This document shows positions 27,301 to 36,057 of a stretch of DNA of 64,000 nucleotides, in pieces. The DNA comes from Alkalibacillus salilacus (GTDB lineage Bacteria; Bacillota; Bacilli; Bacillales; Alkalibacillaceae): contig NZ_JAUSTQ010000009.1 of NCBI RefSeq assembly GCF_030812915.1, forward strand, positions 1 through 64,000, read 5' to 3'. Under the pieces are notes generated by a model that was given only the letters and a program-made list of their open reading frames with translations, was not told the origin of the DNA and made no database searches. How positions within the stretch are numbered: the first letter of the stretch is position 1; each line of letters opens with the position of its first letter. Made by a program: the position numbers and the translations under genes.

Positions 27301-28302
27301 ATGGGTGTAACTATTTATGATGTAGCAAAAGAAGCAAATGTCTCAATGGCGACTGTTTCTCGTGTTATTAACGGGAATACCAATGTGAAACCAGCTACGA
27401 GACAGAAAGTGTTGAATGCAATCGAGGAATTAGGTTTTAGGCCAAATGCGGTTGCGCGAGGTCTAGCTAGCCGGAAAACAACATCAGTAGGTGTCATTAT
27501 TCCAGACATTTCGAATTTGTTTTTTGCAGAGTTAGCAAGAGGCATTGAGGATATTGCCTCTATGTATAAATATCATATTATCCTTAGTAGCTCGGATCAG
27601 CAACAAAACAAAGAGCTAGACTTATTAGATAATATGTTAGAAAAACAAGTAGACGGAGTCATTTTTATGGGCTCTTCAGTTACAAGTGAGCATATTGAGG
27701 CGTTTAGCCAAGCTAATGTACCTGTCATATTAGCAGCTACAGTAGACGATAGTCACACGTTACCTTCTGTTAATATTGATTATTATGAAGCGATGAAAGA
27801 TGCCGTTATTCACTTAAGTCAACAAATTGACAAAGAAGCGATTGGATTTGTTACATCTCCTTTAAACGCCAAGATAAATGAAATGAAACGTCAAGGCTAT
27901 TTAGATGCTATTAAAGAAAGTGGTTTACCATTCAATGAAGAATATGTCTATCCAGGCGATGACAGTTACCAGTCTGGTATTGACGCTGCGAATTATTTCT
28001 TAAATCAAACGAATCCTCCTAAGGCGATTATTACATCTTCAGATGAAATGGCACTAGGTGTGATTCACGGTGCACAGGATTATGGCATAAATGTACCAGA
28101 TGATTTAAACGTTGTTGGTTTTGATAATACGCGCTTAGCTAATATGGTAAGACCAACCCTAACTAGTGTTTTACAACCGATGTATGATATCGGGGCTGTC
28201 TCAATGCGTTTATTAACGAAATTACTTCGTGGGGAAGAAATTGAAGAAGAACAAGTCACTTTACCTCATCGAATTGTCGTAAGGGACTCAACAAAAAACT
28301 AA
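27301..28302 (+). CDS. ccpA: Catabolite control protein A
   Basis: 333-residue LacI-family regulator. HTH and hinge: [23 protein letters not shown] (1-25) and [14 protein letters not shown], followed by a periplasmic-binding-like core. It partners HPr-Ser46-P to bind cre sites. ATG 27301 is 9 bases from AAGGAG; TTG 27295 is too close. The order aroA-ccpA-motP-motS is as in B. subtilis. No terminator is evident between ccpA and motP, so readthrough is likely. I found no convincing cre site in the window. Confidence 0.97.
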   Translation: MGVTIYDVAKEANVSMATVSRVINGNTNVKPATRQKVLNAIEELGFRPNAVARGLASRKTTSVGVIIPDISNLFFAELARGIEDIASMYKYHIILSSSDQQQNKELDLLDNMLEKQVDGVIFMGSSVTSEHIEAFSQANVPVILAATVDDSHTLPSVNIDYYEAMKDAVIHLSQQIDKEAIGFVTSPLNAKINEMKRQGYLDAIKESGLPFNEEYVYPGDDSYQSGIDAANYFLNQTNPPKAIITSSDEMALGVIHGAQDYGINVPDDLNVVGFDNTRLANMVRPTLTSVLQPMYDIGAVSMRLLTKLLRGEEIEEEQVTLPHRIVVRDSTKN

Positions 28303-28355
28303 TCCTGACGATATAGTTTATAAGTAGGCTTATATAGAAATAGGGTGAGAGAGAT

Positions 28356-29165
28356 ATGAAGAAGAGTGACATACTAACGCCAGTCGGTATTGGTCTTGGT
28401 GCAACGATGCTTTTACTAGGCATTTATTTTAATGATGGATTCGGTGGCGTAACATCCTTTATTCAGATCAGTTCTATGGTTGTTGTCATTGGTGGGTTAA
28501 CAGGTGCACTATTTGTCAACTTTAACTTTGCAGAAATGAAATTAAGTTTAAGGGTGTTTAAAGAATCGTTTCGAGACGATGATTATAATTTAAGAGAACT
28601 TATACAATTATTTATATCATTATCAGAAAAAGCGAGACGTGAAGGACTTCTAGCATTAGAGAGTGAAGTAGAAGAACTGGATGATCCTTTTATTAAAAAG
28701 GGGATTTATCTAGCCATTGATGGCATTGAACCAGAAGTCATTAATGATATTATGAACGCTGAAATTGCTGCGACTGAAGAACGACACAGCAAGGGACGTT
28801 CAATTATAGAAAAAGCTGGCGAATATGCGCCTGCTTGGGGAATGATTGGTACACTAATTGGTTTAATCTTGATGTTAAATCAACTGAATAACCCTGAAAC
28901 ACTTGGACCAAGTATGGCAGTTGCATTATTAACCACTTTCTATGGCATGGTGCTTGCGAATCTTGTGTTCTTACCTATAGCAGGTAAATTAGTTTCACGG
29001 ACGGAAGAAGAAATTTTCATGAAACAAGTCGTTGTTGAAGGCGTGATTGGCGTTCAGTCTGGTCAGAATCCGAAAATTCTTGAGGAGAAGTTAAGTGCTT
29101 TCTTACCAGCTGAGACAACGAAAGATTATCAAGAGGAGGAAGACCAGAAAGAGGAGGTAACATGA
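28356..29165 (+). CDS. motP: Flagellar stator subunit MotP
   Basis: 269-residue MotA/ExbB-family protein with four transmembrane segments: two near the N terminus (GIGLGATMLLLGIYF, SSMVVVIGGLTGALF) and two around residues 155-210 (APAWGMIGTLIGLILML, ALLTTFYGMVLANLVFL). The cytoplasmic loop holds charged residues that act on FliG. MotP pairs with MotS to form a sodium-driven stator in Bacillus. Its stop overlaps the motS start by 4 bases. Confidence 0.93.
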   Translation: MKKSDILTPVGIGLGATMLLLGIYFNDGFGGVTSFIQISSMVVVIGGLTGALFVNFNFAEMKLSLRVFKESFRDDDYNLRELIQLFISLSEKARREGLLALESEVEELDDPFIKKGIYLAIDGIEPEVINDIMNAEIAATEERHSKGRSIIEKAGEYAPAWGMIGTLIGLILMLNQLNNPETLGPSMAVALLTTFYGMVLANLVFLPIAGKLVSRTEEEIFMKQVVVEGVIGVQSGQNPKILEEKLSAFLPAETTKDYQEEEDQKEEVT

Positions 29166-29941
29166 AGCCAAAAAATAAAAAGCAGCCAAAACGTAGTGCA
29201 CCGCTTTGGATGGTTACATATTCAGATATGATGACGTTGATTCTCGTTTTCTTTATTTTGTTGTTTTCGATGTCCCAAATTGATGCAACGAAGTTTAATG
29301 CAGTCGCTGAATCATATCGCCAAAATGTTATTTTCGACTTTATGCCTTCACCGATTGAAGAAGAGAATCCAACTGATTTTGAAGAAGAAAGTGAAACTAA
29401 TGGGGAGAATGATTCTGAAGACGATTCACAACCAAATCAAGAACCTAGTCAAGATATAACAGCTGAGGAAGATCAGGAGAACTTAGACGAAATATATGAG
29501 GAAATTCAGGCCTACCTAGATGAGAATGAGTTGAATGACATGATTACCGCTAATCAAACGGATCAAGGCATTGTGCTTGTCTTACAAGAACGTGTGCTAT
29601 TTGAGACGGGTGAAGCGGAGTTAATAGAGGATTTCCAACCATTTTTAGACCAGCTAGCTTTATTATTAGATAATATGCCTAATAATGTTGAAGTCGAGGG
29701 TCATACAGATGACCGTCCGATTAATACATATCGATATCCTTCTAATTGGGAACTATCGACTGCAAGAGCAAGTAGTGTAATTCGATATTTTATTGAAGAA
29801 CATTCATTAGACCCAACCCGGTTTGAGGCGACGGGATATGCTGAATATCGTCCTGTTTCAGACAATAATTCCGAAGACAATTTACAACGCAATCGTCGGG
29901 TGGAAATGGTTATCTTAGAATTAGATCAAGGTTCATCCTAA
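29162..29941 (+). CDS. motS: Flagellar stator subunit MotS (OmpA-like peptidoglycan-binding)
   Basis: 259 residues. Single membrane helix with the ion-binding Asp22 in TYSDMMTLILVFFILLFSM; Val29 is the residue class reported with sodium-coupled MotS-type subunits. A very acidic linker (~60-115, dominated by E, D, N, S) precedes an OmpA-like domain with EVEGHTDDRPI, NWELSTARAS and NRRVEMVIL for peptidoglycan binding. No MotA/MotB pair is in the window. Acidic linker fits a salt-adapted extracellular domain. Confidence 0.93.
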   Translation: MKPKNKKQPKRSAPLWMVTYSDMMTLILVFFILLFSMSQIDATKFNAVAESYRQNVIFDFMPSPIEEENPTDFEEESETNGENDSEDDSQPNQEPSQDITAEEDQENLDEIYEEIQAYLDENELNDMITANQTDQGIVLVLQERVLFETGEAELIEDFQPFLDQLALLLDNMPNNVEVEGHTDDRPINTYRYPSNWELSTARASSVIRYFIEEHSLDPTRFEATGYAEYRPVSDNNSEDNLQRNRRVEMVILELDQGSS

Positions 29942-29943
29942 GC

Positions 29944-29993
29944 AAAAAGCCTAATGGAGACTGATAACAGTTATCTCCATTAGGCTTTTTTAC
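29944..29993. terminator. Bidirectional terminator between motS and acuC
   Basis: Stem AAAAAGCCTAATGGAGA / TCTCCATTAGGCTTTTT, 17 bp and perfect, with T runs on both strands. Confidence 0.95.
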
Positions 29994-31162
29994 ATCATAT
30001 AATTACGGTCGTGGATAATTGGTTGTAATAATTTTTGCACAAGGATGCTATTCTTCTCAGTAATTTCTTCTTTTCTTGGAATTGGTTTATAAATGTCCTC
30101 TTTGTCATGCCATGTTGTAGGGAGTGTAACTGGACTGTCTGGTTGGAAACGCTCAAGCCATGATGTTGGTATCTCGCCTTTAAATGGTTCTCCCTGACTA
30201 GCAACAGCCCATAACTGTGACCAAGCACGAGGCACCACACGCCAAATATCATATCCACCACCACCTAAAGCAATCCATTTACCTTGGCAATAAGTATCTG
30301 CAACAGATTGGGCTAATTTAGGGATTTCTTCATAGATGTTCATCGTACAAGCTAAATGGGATAATGGATCAAAAACATGCGCATCAGCTCCATTTTGAGT
30401 CACGATAATATCTGGAATGAAATGCTCGGCTACATTAAACAACGTTTTCTGATAAGCATCTAAAAATGACTCGTCTTCTGTAAAGGCATCAACAGGAACA
30501 TTAAACGAAGTACCATAACCATCATTGTGCCCACGTTCATTTATATTACCTGTGCCCGGAAATAAGTAACGACCTGTCTCATGAATCGAAAGGGTACAAA
30601 CATTAGGGTCATCGTAAAAAATCCATTGCACACCATCTCCGTGATGCGCATCTGTATCCACATATAATACCTTATAATCATAATGTTTTCTAATATATTG
30701 AATGGCTATCGCCGCATCATTATAAATACAAAAGCCAGATGCTTTACGGCTGAAACCATGGTGTAATCCTCCGCCAAGATTAACCACAGTATTGTAATTA
30801 CCGTTTAAGACATGGTCAACTGCACTTAATGTACCACCAACCAGTTGGCTAGCAGCAAGATGCATGTCTTGAAAGGCAGGTGTATCCTCAGTCCCTATTC
30901 CAAACTCAATCGTTTCTTCTTCTTTTAATTCATTTCGACTTGCACGTTTAACGGCATCAATATATTTCGGATCATGAACTAAAGCGATTTCTGAATCGGT
31001 AGCAATACGTGGTGTGATGATTTGTTCATCACTAATAGCTTTCATGTCTTTAAGCAATTCATATGTTAATTCGACGCGCTTTTGATTAAAGGGATGCTGT
31101 TCACCAAAATTGTAGTTTTGAAATGTATCTGTATAGATGAATCCTGCTTGTCGTCGTGTCAT
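29990..31162 (-). CDS. acuC: AcuC, class I/II histone deacetylase-fold protein deacetylase
   Basis: 390 residues. Zinc-site motifs: GGGLHHGFSRKASGFCIYND (catalytic His-His), VDTDAHHGDGVQ (Asp, His ligand region), NGADAH (Asp ligand) and LGGGGYDIWRVVPRAW. In B. subtilis AcuC removes the acetyl group from acetyl-CoA synthetase and counteracts AcuA. The start overlaps the acuB stop by 4 bases; acuABC run as one operon on the minus strand. Confidence 0.95.
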   Translation of the reverse strand: MTRRQAGFIYTDTFQNYNFGEQHPFNQKRVELTYELLKDMKAISDEQIITPRIATDSEIALVHDPKYIDAVKRASRNELKEEETIEFGIGTEDTPAFQDMHLAASQLVGGTLSAVDHVLNGNYNTVVNLGGGLHHGFSRKASGFCIYNDAAIAIQYIRKHYDYKVLYVDTDAHHGDGVQWIFYDDPNVCTLSIHETGRYLFPGTGNINERGHNDGYGTSFNVPVDAFTEDESFLDAYQKTLFNVAEHFIPDIIVTQNGADAHVFDPLSHLACTMNIYEEIPKLAQSVADTYCQGKWIALGGGGYDIWRVVPRAWSQLWAVASQGEPFKGEIPTSWLERFQPDSPVTLPTTWHDKEDIYKPIPRKEEITEKNSILVQKLLQPIIHDRNYMM

Positions 31163-31806
31163 TTTGATAACCCCGGAATATTAGGCCAAATGACTTCATA
31201 ACCGTGTTGTTTTAGTTCATCAATTAATGGCATTGGATTCATCGTTTGGATTCTTAAGACAATAATCTTCTCCGTATAGCTATCTTGATAAGGATAGACA
31301 TAGACAGAAGAGATATTCGTATTTCGTTCACTAACAATTCTGGTGACATGCGGTAAAACGCCTACTTTGTTAGGCACTTTAATTTCTATTTGAGAACTTT
31401 GTTCATGAATGCCTGTAAGCTGAATTAAGCGATATAGTAAGTCTTTCTCTGTCACGATTCCGACCAGTTGATTATTTTTCGTAACAGGCACACAGGCTAT
31501 CTCATGGTCATAAAAAATTGATGCTATGTCTTCAATGAAATCTAATGGATGTACGGTAATGACAGGGGAAGTCATGATAGATGATACATCATGTTTTAAG
31601 ATTTGATAATTTTGATCAGGTTCTAAAATAGATGGTGTTGCATCTCGAACATCTCGGTCAGATAAAATACCAACGACTTGATCACTTTCATCCACAATTG
31701 GAATGTGGCGAATGGTATGTTCATTTAATAATGCTAAGGCTTCTTCAATTAAGTCACTAGGGCTTAATTTGACCGTGGGTTTGGACATAATTTCTTCTAC
31801 TAACAT
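31159..31806 (-). CDS. acuB: AcuB, tandem CBS plus ACT domain protein
   Basis: 215 residues. Two CBS domains (about 1-60 and 75-135, with HIPIVDESDQVVGILSDRDV and CVPVTKNNQLVGIVTEKDLL) are followed by an ACT-like domain (~140-210). Probably senses adenine nucleotides and an amino acid or related ligand and modulates the acetoin/acetate utilisation enzymes; exact role is not settled. Centre gene of acuABC; 15 bases downstream of acuA. Confidence 0.92.
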   Translation of the reverse strand: MLVEEIMSKPTVKLSPSDLIEEALALLNEHTIRHIPIVDESDQVVGILSDRDVRDATPSILEPDQNYQILKHDVSSIMTSPVITVHPLDFIEDIASIFYDHEIACVPVTKNNQLVGIVTEKDLLYRLIQLTGIHEQSSQIEIKVPNKVGVLPHVTRIVSERNTNISSVYVYPYQDSYTEKIIVLRIQTMNPMPLIDELKQHGYEVIWPNIPGLSK

Positions 31807-31821
31807 TGTCTCACCTCATTT

Positions 31822-32460
31822 TTACATCCAATCATGACGCTTACCCATAAAGCGTAATGAATCGAATGTTTCAATTGATTCTTTTGGTACATTTTCACCA
31901 ATTCTAACGAGTAAACAATTAGCGGGGTGTGACATAATTTCTGGGTCGTCTGTTGACATAGGTGTGAGTCCACCATGGCCCATCATTCTCTCCATGATTT
32001 CGCGGTACTGCCAAATATTTAGTCGTGTCGAATCCATATCCCAATGCCAATAATATTCAGTTGTAATAACAATATAGTTTTCCATTTGGTGGTCGAGCAT
32101 AGCCACTTCTAGCAAAGTGGATCCAATACTAAGACCACGATAGTCATTAGATACTTCGATAGCACCTAATTCAATCAAATCTTCCATTTTGATTTCAGAC
32201 CAACGTTCTAATGGATCAGGATGTAAGAAGGTTGCATAACCAACGATTTTATCGCCATCTCGCGCGATAATAATACGCCCTTCTTCAAAATCAGCAATAG
32301 ACTTTACCGCTTCAAATTGCTTCTTAGCTGGACGAAATGCGGTTAATCCCTCGTCGAAGTAATAATCAGCTAAAAAAGTTGAAGATAGAGGTCCTTCTAC
32401 AATAATGACTTGATTGCCATTCTGAATTGTTTTGTGATGATAGGTTTTTGGATGCTTCAA
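31822..32460 (-). CDS. acuA: AcuA, GNAT acetyltransferase acting on acetyl-CoA synthetase
   Basis: 212 residues, close to the ~210 of B. subtilis AcuA. GNAT fold with IIARDGDKIVGYATFL, AIEVSNDYRGLSIGSTLL (acetyl-CoA loop with R/Q-x2-G-x-G/A variant) and VITTEYYWHWDMDS, diagnostic of AcuA. TTG 32460 has AGGTGG 7 bases upstream and begins the homologous KHPKTYHHK sequence; a GTG at 32511 would add 17 non-homologous residues. The upstream region has TACAAT without a clear -35. Confidence 0.93.
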   Translation of the reverse strand: MKHPKTYHHKTIQNGNQVIIVEGPLSSTFLADYYFDEGLTAFRPAKKQFEAVKSIADFEEGRIIIARDGDKIVGYATFLHPDPLERWSEIKMEDLIELGAIEVSNDYRGLSIGSTLLEVAMLDHQMENYIVITTEYYWHWDMDSTRLNIWQYREIMERMMGHGGLTPMSTDDPEIMSHPANCLLVRIGENVPKESIETFDSLRFMGKRHDWM

Positions 32461-32519
32461 AGTGACACCACCTAAATCAAATGATAAGTCTATTGTAACA
32501 TGTTTAGTCACTATTCTTA

Positions 32520-32553
32520 TAGAAAAATCCCACTGATCGAGTCAGTGGGATTT
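32520..32553 (-). terminator. Terminator after the penicillin-binding protein gene
   Basis: 12-bp perfect stem AAATCCCACTGA / TCAGTGGGATTT with a short loop, followed on the minus strand by five T residues. Confidence 0.9.
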
Positions 32554-32592
32554 GAATATAAATGGGTATATTTAGTTAAAGTTGTTGCCAGA

Positions 32593-35500
32593 TTAAGAAT
32601 CACCATTCTCTTCAGAGTCATTAGTTTCTTCAGAATCACCATTCTCTTCAGAGCCATTAGTTTCTTCAGAATCACCATTCTCTTCAGAGCCATTAGTTTC
32701 TTCAGAATCACCATTTTCTTCAGATTCATTAGTTTCTTCAGAATCACCATTCTCTTCAGAGCCATTAGTTTCTTCAGAATCACCATTTTCTTCAGATTCA
32801 TTAGTTTCTTCAGAATCACCACTCTCTTCAGAGTCATTAGTTTCTTCAGAATCACCATTTTCTCCAGAGTCATTAGCTTCTTCGGAATCACCATTTTCAC
32901 CAGAGTCACTTTCTTCTTCCTCTTCTTCAAGAGAACCATAAATCACAGAATCAGATAAGTCTGATTCATGACCGTATAGGCTAACGGCTCTAACCGCATA
33001 GACAGAATCACTAGTTGGAAGAGAAAATTCAGTTGACGTCGTGTTTCCAACTTCACTGAAGGAGCTATCTTCATCAGCTGCACGGTAAACTCTGTAACCA
33101 ACGACTTGGCCATCTGCTTCTGACCAATTGAGCGTGCCACCGGAAACAGACACGTTTGAAGGAGCACTTGGTGTACCTTCATCATCTAACTCATCTTCAA
33201 TGTTAATCAAGTCTGGAATATCATCACTTTCAACCACTTGATCCATATCGACTGGATCAGACCAGCCAGAACTATAAGTTGTGCCCCAACCTAATTCATC
33301 GATAAAGTCATTTTCCATCGTGTAACCTTCTTCAGTAAATTCACTAGGCGTTGCATCAACAGCTGGATAACGATCGCCATCAATTTCAACATAATCGCTA
33401 GTTGAGAAGATATCGTCATCACTAGAAGAAGGTGCATAGTTAGTATTAAACAGATCAGTTTCAACTAAACCGAGTTCAGCGCACATGTCACTTGGTGCAT
33501 TACCTGTTAATCCACAGTAACTACGTGAGACAATGCCACCAGGACTAGAAAAGCTTTCACTCGGTGTTACAAGGTCAGAATTCATCTCAGCAGAAGAATT
33601 AACAAGTTGTGACCAAAACTGTAAGTTACGTCTACTATACTGCTCAGTGTTTAGTCTGAGATGATCTGTATTTACGACTTGATCATGATTGTAATAGCCC
33701 ATCCAAGTACCTACAGTGACATTTGGATTTGTACCTACAAACCAAGCATCTTTATAATCTTGTGATGTACCTGTCTTACCAGCCCAGTCAACACCAGGAT
33801 TGTTCAATGTGTAATTCAAGGATGCTGCTGTACCATTGTTGACGACATCACGCATCATATCGATGGTTAAATAAGCGGTTTGAGGTGAGAATACTTCCTC
33901 AGATTCTGACTCATGTTCATAAATAACATTGCCTTCATCGTCTTCAATTCGCTCAACCATATACGGGTTCTTATAGTTACCTTCATTAGCGAAAGTCGTA
34001 TAGGCGGATACGTTTTCTTCAACTGTCATGTAAGGTGATTCACCTAATACGTTTGCAGGAACATTCTGGCCGTCATCAATTCCCATCTTATCTAAGAAAC
34101 GTTTTGGATTACCGTCTTTTTCGATGATATCGATCATTAAACGAGAAGCGGGGATGTTATCAGAGTCTCTTAGAGCTTCACGAGCACTGACGAACCCACC
34201 TGTATCATAGGAAATATAGTTGTTTGGCGACCACGGATCACCAGGATAGTAGTCAAAGCCAACATTTAATAACGGTGAGCCGGGCTGGATGATTCCTAAT
34301 TCCATACCAACAGCGTAACCAAATAATGGTTTCATCGTACTACCAGGTGGTCGCGTGTTGTAGGTCGCATTATTGACTTGGCGTCTGTCAAAATCTCGAC
34401 CCCCGACAAAACTTAAGATAGCACCAGAATTGTTTTCAATCATCATCGCACCAGCTTCAACAGGGATTTCTTGTTCTGTTACTTCACCTGTATTAGGATT
34501 TTCTACTTGAGTTGTGACAGTACGACCGTAATTGTCAAATTCGTTTTTGGTCTTTTGCCATTCGTCATAAATATCTTTCTTAATGGTTGTATGCACTTTT
34601 AATCCACTATGACGCAATTCATTCATGGCTAAATCACGGTAATGCTGACGTGTCGAATCAACATTATTGTATTCTTCTAATTCACCTTGATCTTCTGCCA
34701 ATTGTTCAGCTAAGACGTCGCGTGCACGTCTTTGAACCTCATCTGCAACAAACGGATAATCGTCGCGAATCGATTCAGTTTTTTGTGTGAAATCAGAGAT
34801 AATATCGTAATTTAAAGCTTCTTCATATTCTTGATCACTAATTCTCTCAGCGTCATGCATACGTTCCAGAACTGATTCCATTCGGTTTAATCCTGGTTGT
34901 AATTGATCTTCTGGTTTCAGTTCCCCGCCATTAGCATATGGTGTATAAACATATGGATTTTGTGGTAAACCAGCGATAAAGGCAGCTTGAGGAATGTTCA
35001 ATTCTTCAGCATTTACATCAAAGATTCCTTGAGCTGCTGCTTGAATACCAGCAATATTACGCCCGGATGAGTCTCGACCAAATGGCACGACATTTAAATA
35101 AGCTTCTAAAATATTTTCTTTATCAATAAATTGTTCTAAGCGTAAAGAAATAAATATTTCCTCAGCCTTACGTTCAAATGATACTTCGTTAGATAAGATT
35201 TGATTTTTGACGATTTGCTGGGTCAATGTACTACCACCCGTTTGACTAGGTGTTCCAGCAAATTGTTGGTATAGGGCACGCATAATAGCTTTTGGAACAA
35301 TGCCTTCGTGCTCATAAAAATTCTCATCTTCTGTAGCGATTACCGCATCAATGAAAGTTTGTGAGACTTGGTCACTACTAATTTCTTCTCGGTGTATATC
35401 ACCACGAATTTCACCTAAGTATTTTTCGTCAGCGAAATAAACTTCAGATGTTTCTTCATAGTTATGGACCATCTCTGTCATTTCACTAGCTTCACTAACT

Positions 35501-35691
35501 TCGACGTCTTCAACTAATGATGCGAGATAGCCAAATCCTAATCCACCAATAAAAAAGGCGACGGTTACACCAATAATGATGAAGAAAAGTAAGACATTCC
35601 ATGCAATATCGAGTGAAACACGTGTGTATTTCGGAAATTTACCTTTTTGAAAAAATGCGAGAAATTTATTGTCAGATTTTTGATTACTCAT
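32593..35691 (-). CDS. Class A penicillin-binding protein (GT51 plus transpeptidase) with FN3 domain and acidic repeat tail
   Basis: 1032 residues. Cytoplasmic N terminus, one membrane helix (~30-52), GT51 transglycosylase with catalytic EDENFYEHEG and GGSTLTQQIVKN (~118-165), transpeptidase with RPPGSTMKPL (Ser-x-x-Lys), SDN and AGKTGTSQD (Lys-Thr-Gly), then a fibronectin type III-like domain (about 845-920, with GYRVYRAADED) and a C-terminal tail of 12-residue acidic repeats. Builds and cross-links peptidoglycan outside the membrane. ATG follows AGGAGG. Divergent from the tyrS T-box. Confidence 0.94.
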   Translation of the reverse strand: MSNQKSDNKFLAFFQKGKFPKYTRVSLDIAWNVLLFFIIIGVTVAFFIGGLGFGYLASLVEDVEVSEASEMTEMVHNYEETSEVYFADEKYLGEIRGDIHREEISSDQVSQTFIDAVIATEDENFYEHEGIVPKAIMRALYQQFAGTPSQTGGSTLTQQIVKNQILSNEVSFERKAEEIFISLRLEQFIDKENILEAYLNVVPFGRDSSGRNIAGIQAAAQGIFDVNAEELNIPQAAFIAGLPQNPYVYTPYANGGELKPEDQLQPGLNRMESVLERMHDAERISDQEYEEALNYDIISDFTQKTESIRDDYPFVADEVQRRARDVLAEQLAEDQGELEEYNNVDSTRQHYRDLAMNELRHSGLKVHTTIKKDIYDEWQKTKNEFDNYGRTVTTQVENPNTGEVTEQEIPVEAGAMMIENNSGAILSFVGGRDFDRRQVNNATYNTRPPGSTMKPLFGYAVGMELGIIQPGSPLLNVGFDYYPGDPWSPNNYISYDTGGFVSAREALRDSDNIPASRLMIDIIEKDGNPKRFLDKMGIDDGQNVPANVLGESPYMTVEENVSAYTTFANEGNYKNPYMVERIEDDEGNVIYEHESESEEVFSPQTAYLTIDMMRDVVNNGTAASLNYTLNNPGVDWAGKTGTSQDYKDAWFVGTNPNVTVGTWMGYYNHDQVVNTDHLRLNTEQYSRRNLQFWSQLVNSSAEMNSDLVTPSESFSSPGGIVSRSYCGLTGNAPSDMCAELGLVETDLFNTNYAPSSSDDDIFSTSDYVEIDGDRYPAVDATPSEFTEEGYTMENDFIDELGWGTTYSSGWSDPVDMDQVVESDDIPDLINIEDELDDEGTPSAPSNVSVSGGTLNWSEADGQVVGYRVYRAADEDSSFSEVGNTTSTEFSLPTSDSVYAVRAVSLYGHESDLSDSVIYGSLEEEEEESDSGENGDSEEANDSGENGDSEETNDSEESGDSEETNESEENGDSEETNGSEENGDSEETNESEENGDSEETNGSEENGDSEETNGSEENGDSEETNDSEENGDS
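32596..32904 (-). repeat. 36-bp tandem repeat encoding the acidic tail of the penicillin-binding protein
   Basis: Eight full units of 12 residues, pattern S-E-E-N-G-D-S-E-E-T-N-(G/E/D), plus a final 7-residue unit, covering residues ~930-1032. Outer copies near the start are more diverged (SGENGDSEEAND), central copies nearly identical at DNA level, as expected for recent slippage or recombination. The tail has no basic residue and would sit in the cell wall. Confidence 0.95.
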
Positions 35692-35819
35692 TGACGAACC
35701 TCCTAAAATATCGACTATATTATAGCATATCTTGTCTAATCGTCATATCCTCTATTAGAATGATTATGTTGCGTTTTTTATAAGACTATGGTAAAAATAT
35801 ATTGATAAATTAAATAACA

Positions 35820-36040
35820 AGCAATGAATAGTTGAAGTAAGGACATAATGATAGTGTTTCAGAGAGCTGATGGGTGGTGTGAATCAGTACACAGTATGGA
35901 CTGAATTACGGCTAGGAGCTTTTCTCGATTAAGAGACGGTTAATCCCGTTAACGAATGAAGTGGTGTCAAGTTTGTTCGACACAAATAGGGTGGTAACGC
36001 GAGCCTCTCGTCCCTAAGCGGATGAGAGGCTTTTTTATAT
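35820..36040 (+). promoter_or_regulatory. T-box leader of tyrS
   Basis: The 366-base gap before tyrS holds a T-box riboswitch. The conserved T-box AGGGTGGTAACGCG is at 35988-36001; it is followed by the terminator stem GCCTCTC / GAGAGGC and a T run (36003-36038). Stem I begins near AGAGAGCTG (35861). A TAC at 35907-35909 is the best candidate for the tyrosine specifier codon, agreeing with the downstream gene. Uncharged tRNA-Tyr would stabilise the antiterminator and raise tyrS expression. A weak promoter candidate (TTGCGT, 17 bases, TAAAAA) lies upstream. Confidence 0.94.
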
Positions 36041-36057
36041 TTTAAAGGAGGTATACC

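Noticed and set aside
32596-32904. CRISPR array candidate
   Set aside because: Units are contiguous, with no unique spacers, and are coding.
32500-32958. 152-residue ORF opposite the PBP tail, with FRITILFRAISF-like repeats
   Set aside because: It is the antisense reading of the 36-bp tandem repeat; any long tandem repeat in multiples of three opens several frames.
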